From contig NC_021674.1 in NCBI RefSeq assembly GCF_000247815.1, positions 82,072,935 to 82,136,934 of the forward strand: DNA of 64,000 nt, read 5' to 3'. The stretch comes from Ficedula albicollis (Eukaryota; Chordata; Aves; Passeriformes; Muscicapidae). A program made the translations under genes and the position numbers. Under the pieces are notes generated by a model. That model saw only the letters and a list, made by a program, of their open reading frames with translations, was not told the DNA's origin and made no database searches. Shown in pieces: positions 60,896-64,000 of the stretch (position 1 is its first letter; every line of letters starts with the position of its first letter).

Positions 60896-63161
60896 AGTCT
60901 AACTTCCACTCCAATTTTTCACTTCTTTTAATTACTTATAGCATTCGCAAATAAATTGTTTTCAGCTGAAACTTTCTCCGCTGAATGTTCATTTTGCCAG
61001 ATCCTTTAAATTAAATCCATGAGTCTATTTAAGGGTTTTTCAGTAATGGGGGAAAAAAGTGCCTTTTCTTTTACGATCTGCTAAGACCACTTCAGCTTTA
61101 GAGGCAGAAGGACATATACTGAGCCTTGCAAGTGAATTGAATGAGTTGACTAATACTGCACTGCAGTAATACAATGAGAGTCCTGTGGATTTTCATTCAG
61201 TGGCATTTTCTGATTCTCAAAGAAACCCCTGGATTTTGTATGGTTTTCTTCACAAAAATGTCAGTGACAAAGTCACTTTTAACTCAGAGATCTTCGTTCT
61301 CTAATTTAAAGTTTAAAAATTAAATTTTCAATGTTTTTATGCACTGTTTTACTAGCTTCTTTTTCTGACTCTTTCTTTATTCAAATTATAAATAAAAATC
61401 CCCAACCAGCCAAAAAACATCCAAAAACCCCCCCCAAATAAACCTGAAAATAAGAAGCAAACATAAAGGATAAAGAACTATGATTTTCATTAACATTGTT
61501 CTTGTGAGCTCATGAGATTATCCTTTTAGTCACCCTTGGTGTAATACCTGTGTCTGTGAAAGGGAAAGCAAAAGCTTCATGTTCATTAGTCTGGCTTGAG
61601 TAGTTTGAGAGTATTAGAAAAAAAATAATGAAAGCTATTGCTGTGAAAGATAAAAAAATGCAACCCATCTTTTAAAGGAAGACTGTGCCAAGCTGATCTG
61701 ATTTCTGAATAACTTCCTGCCAAAAATATGTGTTAGTTATTGAAGGTTTGCCATTATTAACAGTGCAAAGAACTTTATCATCAACAGTGTCAACATATTG
61801 TAAAGGGATTTGGCTGGCCCCAAGTCTGGGAGAGGCCTTGTCTCTGTGAACAGCAGAGGGGGAAGCAGGAAGATTTCAGCAATGACAGGGATGTCATGAG
61901 GAGCAATGGTGTACACTTGCTGTGAGTAACTTCAGGTTTATGCCAGAGAGTGAAAATTCAGGAACATCTCTGTCCCTCACCCACGTGCGGTGGGCAGCCT
62001 GCACAGATCGGGGGGCCTGCAGCTCTACCTCCAACTCTTCTCAGCAAATCCGGGCGGACAAATGTCTCCCAGTTACGGTTAGAGTCTAACTTCCACTCCA
62101 ATTTTTCACTTCTTTTAATTACTTATAGCATTCGCAAATAAATTGTTTTCAGCTGAAACTTTCTCCGCTGAATGTTCATTTTGCCAGATCCTTTAAATTA
62201 AATCCATGAGTCTATTTAAGGGTTTTTCAGTAATGGGGGAAAAAAGTGCCTTTTCTTTTACGATCTGCTAAGACCACTTCAGCTTTAGAGGCAGAAGGAC
62301 ATATACTGAGCCTTGCAAGTGAATTGAATGAGTTGACTAATACTGCACTGCAGTAATACAATGAGAGTCCTGTGGATTTTCATTCAGTGGCATTTTCTGA
62401 TTCTCAAAGAAACCCCTGGATTTTGTATGGTTTTCTTCACAAAAATGTCAGTGACAAAGTCACTTTTAACTCAGAGATCTTCGTTCTCTAATTTAAAGTT
62501 TAAAAATTAAATTTTCAATGTTTTTATGCACTGTTTTACTAGCTTCTTTTTCTGACTCTTTCTTTATTCAAATTATAAATAAAAATCCCCAACCAGCCAA
62601 AAAACATCCAAAAACCCCCCCCAAATAAACCTGAAAATAAGAAGCAAACATAAAGGATAAAGAACTATGATTTTCATTAACATTGTTCTTGTGAGCTCAT
62701 GAGATTATCCTTTTAGTCACCCTTGGTGTAATACCTGTGTCTGTGAAAGGGAAAGCAAAAGCTTCATGTTCATTAGTCTGGCTTGAGTAGTTTGAGAGTA
62801 TTAGAAAAAAAATAATGAAAGCTATTGCTGTGAAAGATAAAAAAATGCAACCCATCTTTTAAAGGAAGACTGTGCCAAGCTGATCTGATTTCTGAATAAC
62901 TTCCTGCCAAAAATATGTGTTAGTTATTGAAGGTTTGCCATTATTAACAGTGCAAAGAACTTTATCATCAACAGTGTCAACATATTGTAAAGGGATTTGG
63001 CTGGCCCCAAGTCTGGGAGAGGCCTTGTCTCTGTGAACAGCAGAGGGGGAAGCAGGAAGATTTCAGCAATGACAGGGATGTCATGAGGAGCAATGGTGTA
63101 CACTTGCTGTGAGTAACTTCAGGTTTATGCCAGAGAGTGAAAATTCAGGAACATCTCTGTC
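60788..63161. repeat. 1,187-bp tandem duplication, copies apparently identical
   Basis: Copy A is 60788-61974 and copy B is 61975-63161. The offset is 1,187 bp wherever checked, including an 8-C run present in both, and I noticed no substitution or indel. Both begin CCTCACCCACGTGCGG; the copies end AACATCTCTGTC. The junction shows no evident microhomology. Copy A begins inside the CpG island, so its right-hand part (six or seven CpGs, the E-box) occurs twice. Perfect identity suggests a very recent event or an assembly duplication. Confidence 0.96.
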
Positions 63162-64000
63162 TTGGAGGCAAATAACCTAGTCATGAAGATGGAGCTTGAT
63201 AAATACCTGGAGCCATATGTCATGGCCAGCTGCAGTGGCAGACAGCTGAGCCCAGGGGAATCCTTCCCACTCTCAAGTTTCTGTACCCTGGCTATTGCTG
63301 TGTGAAATGTTGCTGTCCTGTGGGTGTACACGTGTGCTGATAAGTGAAGAAGCCAACTATTCTTCTGATTATTTCAGAAAATGCCTTTGGTTATTACAGA
63401 AGCCATATACTATTTCATTTCCTAGGAGTAACTACAAAAAAGAAGAAATGGGGTTTTTAAAGCATCTTGTGTTCCAGTATCTCCATGATTGTTGGAATCT
63501 GAAAAACAGTTCATGCTTATAAAAGTTTGTATAAACTTTTATTTCAGTTTCTTAGCATTCAAGCTAGGATAAATGGGAAAATATGGGGGTTTTTTTGCCC
63601 ATCTTATTTATTTTTTTAAAAATGGCTACAGGGTTATAGTTGGAATGAGGAACCATTAAAGACTCTGATTTTTTTTCCCTTTCCTTTTTTTTTTAAGTGG
63701 TCTCCTCACAAATCTGAGAAAACCAAAGGGGTGAAAACCGTGCTCACCACCATGGATGTGATCCTCCAACATCCTGAAATCTGTTTGGCTTTAGATTCCT
63801 CAGCTGAATGCTTTTTATGTCTTGGCTTATGTAAGGCTATTCCTCTGCACATCTCTTGGTACCTCGGCTCACCTGCACTCATCTAGAGCTCTGCCCACTT
63901 GTGTTGAACATACAAATGGATCTCTCTTATATCAGTTCATTATTATACTTTCAAGTTGTCAATCTGGAGTGTTTCCAGGATACAGTAAAATACACTCCGT
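63162..64000. other. Non-coding stretch, no gene seen
   Basis: Unique AT-rich DNA with T runs near 63590-63620 and 63670-63700. If the CpG island fires on the plus strand, any downstream exon would lie here or beyond, but none is recognisable. Confidence 0.5.

Noticed and set aside
60452..60914. Frames of 108-131 codons through the CpG island as a protein gene
   Set aside because: Both strands are open because stops are rare in GC-rich DNA, and no domain or splice-supported structure is visible.

Overview
This window looks like non-coding DNA from a bird, most probably a songbird. The best clade marker is a SINE at about 4018-4150: an isoleucine-tRNA-like head joined to a CR1-type tail, the arrangement known from passerine TguSINE1. 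The CR1 LINE pieces (about 3465, 36590, 47040, 47990 and 56361), an ERVK-type LTR and the start of an avian ERVL-type LTR agree with this. The background is AT-rich and CpG-poor. I found no exon, protein family, functional tRNA, rRNA or CRISPR array. The open reading frames are short, overlap on both strands, and are mostly explained by chance, repeats or homopolymers. The window therefore reads as an intergenic desert or the inside of a large intron.

Layout. 1-7168: unique sequence with one small tandem duplication, a CR1 scrap and the SINE. 7169-10119: a truncated LTR start, T-rich DNA, a 46-nt G run, a 254-nt G run between two copies of a 416-bp sequence, and a T/G homopolymer block. 10120-26082: unique AT-rich DNA with many direct tandem duplications of about 30-240 bp. 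26083-28457: a compound duplication of about 1.0-1.35 kb with two further duplications nested in its second copy. 28830-29220: a GC-richer patch of unknown origin. 30278-36285: more short tandem duplications. 36590-37372: a CR1 3' end. 37373-45622: about 8 kb with almost no recognisable repeat. 47040-48960: two CR1 3' ends, the second split by a minus-strand ERVK LTR that still carries a primer-binding-site remnant. 50897-51513: three tandem duplications in series. 56361-57596: a CR1 piece caught in a compound duplication. 60601-60895: the only dense CpG island. 60788-63161: a 1,187-bp tandem duplication whose copies look identical to me and which starts inside the CpG island.

No gene network can be described. 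The unusual property is structural: more than twenty direct tandem duplications in 64 kb. Several show backward jumps in series, as expected from replication template switching or from assembly errors at heterozygous or hard-to-sequence sites. The CpG island is the best candidate regulatory element, and its right-hand part is duplicated 1.19 kb away. I cannot tell real duplications from assembly artefacts by reading; long-read depth and spanning reads would decide.
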